From NCBI GenBank assembly GCA_020441225.1, contig JAGRMP010000146.1, positions 1 to 5,250 of the forward strand: a stretch of DNA of 5,250 nt, in the 5' to 3' direction. Origin of the DNA: Maritimibacter sp. GTDB lineage: Bacteria; Pseudomonadota; Alphaproteobacteria; Rhodobacterales; Rhodobacteraceae. The notes beneath the pieces were generated by a model that was not told the origin of the DNA, searched no databases, and worked only from the letters and a program-made list of their open reading frames with translations. Positions 4,976 to 5,250 of the stretch are shown piece after piece. The position numbers and the translations under genes are program-made. The first letter of the stretch is position 1. Every line of letters starts with the position of its first letter.

Positions 4976-5250
4976 ATGAAGAAAACGGTACTTCTCGGTG
5001 CCCTGACCGCCGCCGCATTTGCGGCCGGCGCTGCATCGGCAGCGACACTCGACGACGTGAAGGCCCGCGGAAAACTGAACTGCGGCATCAACACCGGACT
5101 GGTCGGGTTCGCGGCCCCGGACGCAAACGGGCGCTGGGAAGGGTTCGACGTGGCCGTCTGCCGTGCCGTCGCGGCGGCCGTTCTCGGCGACCAGGAAGCG
5201 GTCGACTTCGTCAACCTCACCGGCAAGACCCGCTTCACCGCGCTGGCCTC
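4976..5250 (+). CDS. bztA: General L-amino acid ABC transporter, periplasmic binding protein (3' partial)
   Basis: The first 91 residues of a family-3 solute-binding protein of the AapJ/BztA type; the rest runs off the right edge (full length is usually ~340). A Sec signal peptide is clear: MKK, a hydrophobic core rich in Ala, Leu and Gly (5-20), and an ASA cleavage site with the cut probable after residue 22. The mature start TLDDVKARGKLNCGINTGL (24-42) and the GRWEGFDVAVCRAVAAAVLG segment with its paired cysteine, followed by LTGKTRFTALA, are typical of the AapJ/BztA subfamily. BztA captures glutamate, glutamine, aspartate and asparagine in Rhodobacter capsulatus, while rhizobial AapJ has broader L-amino acid range, so specificity here is open. 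Family context predicts two permeases and an ATPase (bztBCD/aapQMP) just beyond the window. It has its own Shine-Dalgarno and a 205-base upstream gap, so it is probably a separate transcription unit from atp12. Confidence 0.9.
   Translation, partial: MKKTVLLGALTAAAFAAGAASAATLDDVKARGKLNCGINTGLVGFAAPDANGRWEGFDVAVCRAVAAAVLGDQEAVDFVNLTGKTRFTALA

Noticed and set aside
4356..5048. Minus-strand open frame (230 codons) across atp12 and the transporter leader
   Set aside because: It is antisense to the conserved 3' half of atp12 and to the signal peptide of the binding protein; Ser/Arg/Ala-rich composition and no domain.

Overview
The window looks like a chromosomal segment from an alphaproteobacterium of the Rhodobacterales (Rhodobacter, Paracoccus or Roseobacter type). 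The evidence is high GC with strongly G/C-biased third codon positions, an ATP12-family F1-ATPase assembly chaperone (found in alphaproteobacteria and mitochondria), a general amino-acid ABC binding protein of the AapJ/BztA type, and a 'ccccgaggtatttgcgga' intergenic motif of a kind I recall recurring in Rhodobacterales genomes. All complete genes lie on the plus strand. I see no insertion sequence, CRISPR array, tRNA, rRNA or prophage.

Layout. Positions 1-488 hold the 3' two thirds of a LuxR-type quorum-sensing regulator. Its ligand pocket still shows the residues equivalent to TraR W57, Y61, D70, P71 and W85. Positions 489-590 are intergenic, with a perfect 10-bp inverted repeat, the Rhodobacterales-like motif, and a -10-like box placed so that rarA may be transcribed without a leader. 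Then come five tightly packed genes: rarA (AAA+ replication-fork/recombination factor), crcB (Fluc fluoride channel), an RluC-like 23S rRNA pseudouridine synthase, a HAD-superfamily phosphatase, and atp12. The last four are chained by three successive ATGA stop/start overlaps, so they are very likely co-transcribed and translationally coupled. Their functions are unrelated housekeeping jobs: fluoride export, rRNA modification, small-molecule dephosphorylation and F1 assembly.

Positions 4771-4975 form a 205-bp, relatively AT-rich junction. It contains a possible weak terminator for the operon, possible promoter elements, small GC hairpins, and a candidate 41-codon upstream ORF. That ORF has a good Shine-Dalgarno sequence and a TTG start, and its stop codon lies one base before the next gene's ATG. 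The window ends inside a periplasmic amino-acid binding protein gene with a clear signal peptide, probably the first gene of a bztABCD/aapJQMP transporter operon.

Most of the window is ordinary conserved chromosome. The items most worth a second look are the candidate upstream ORF and structured leader before the amino-acid transporter gene, the Glu-to-Gln change at a near-invariant position in the LuxR DNA-binding domain, and the apparent leaderless start of rarA.
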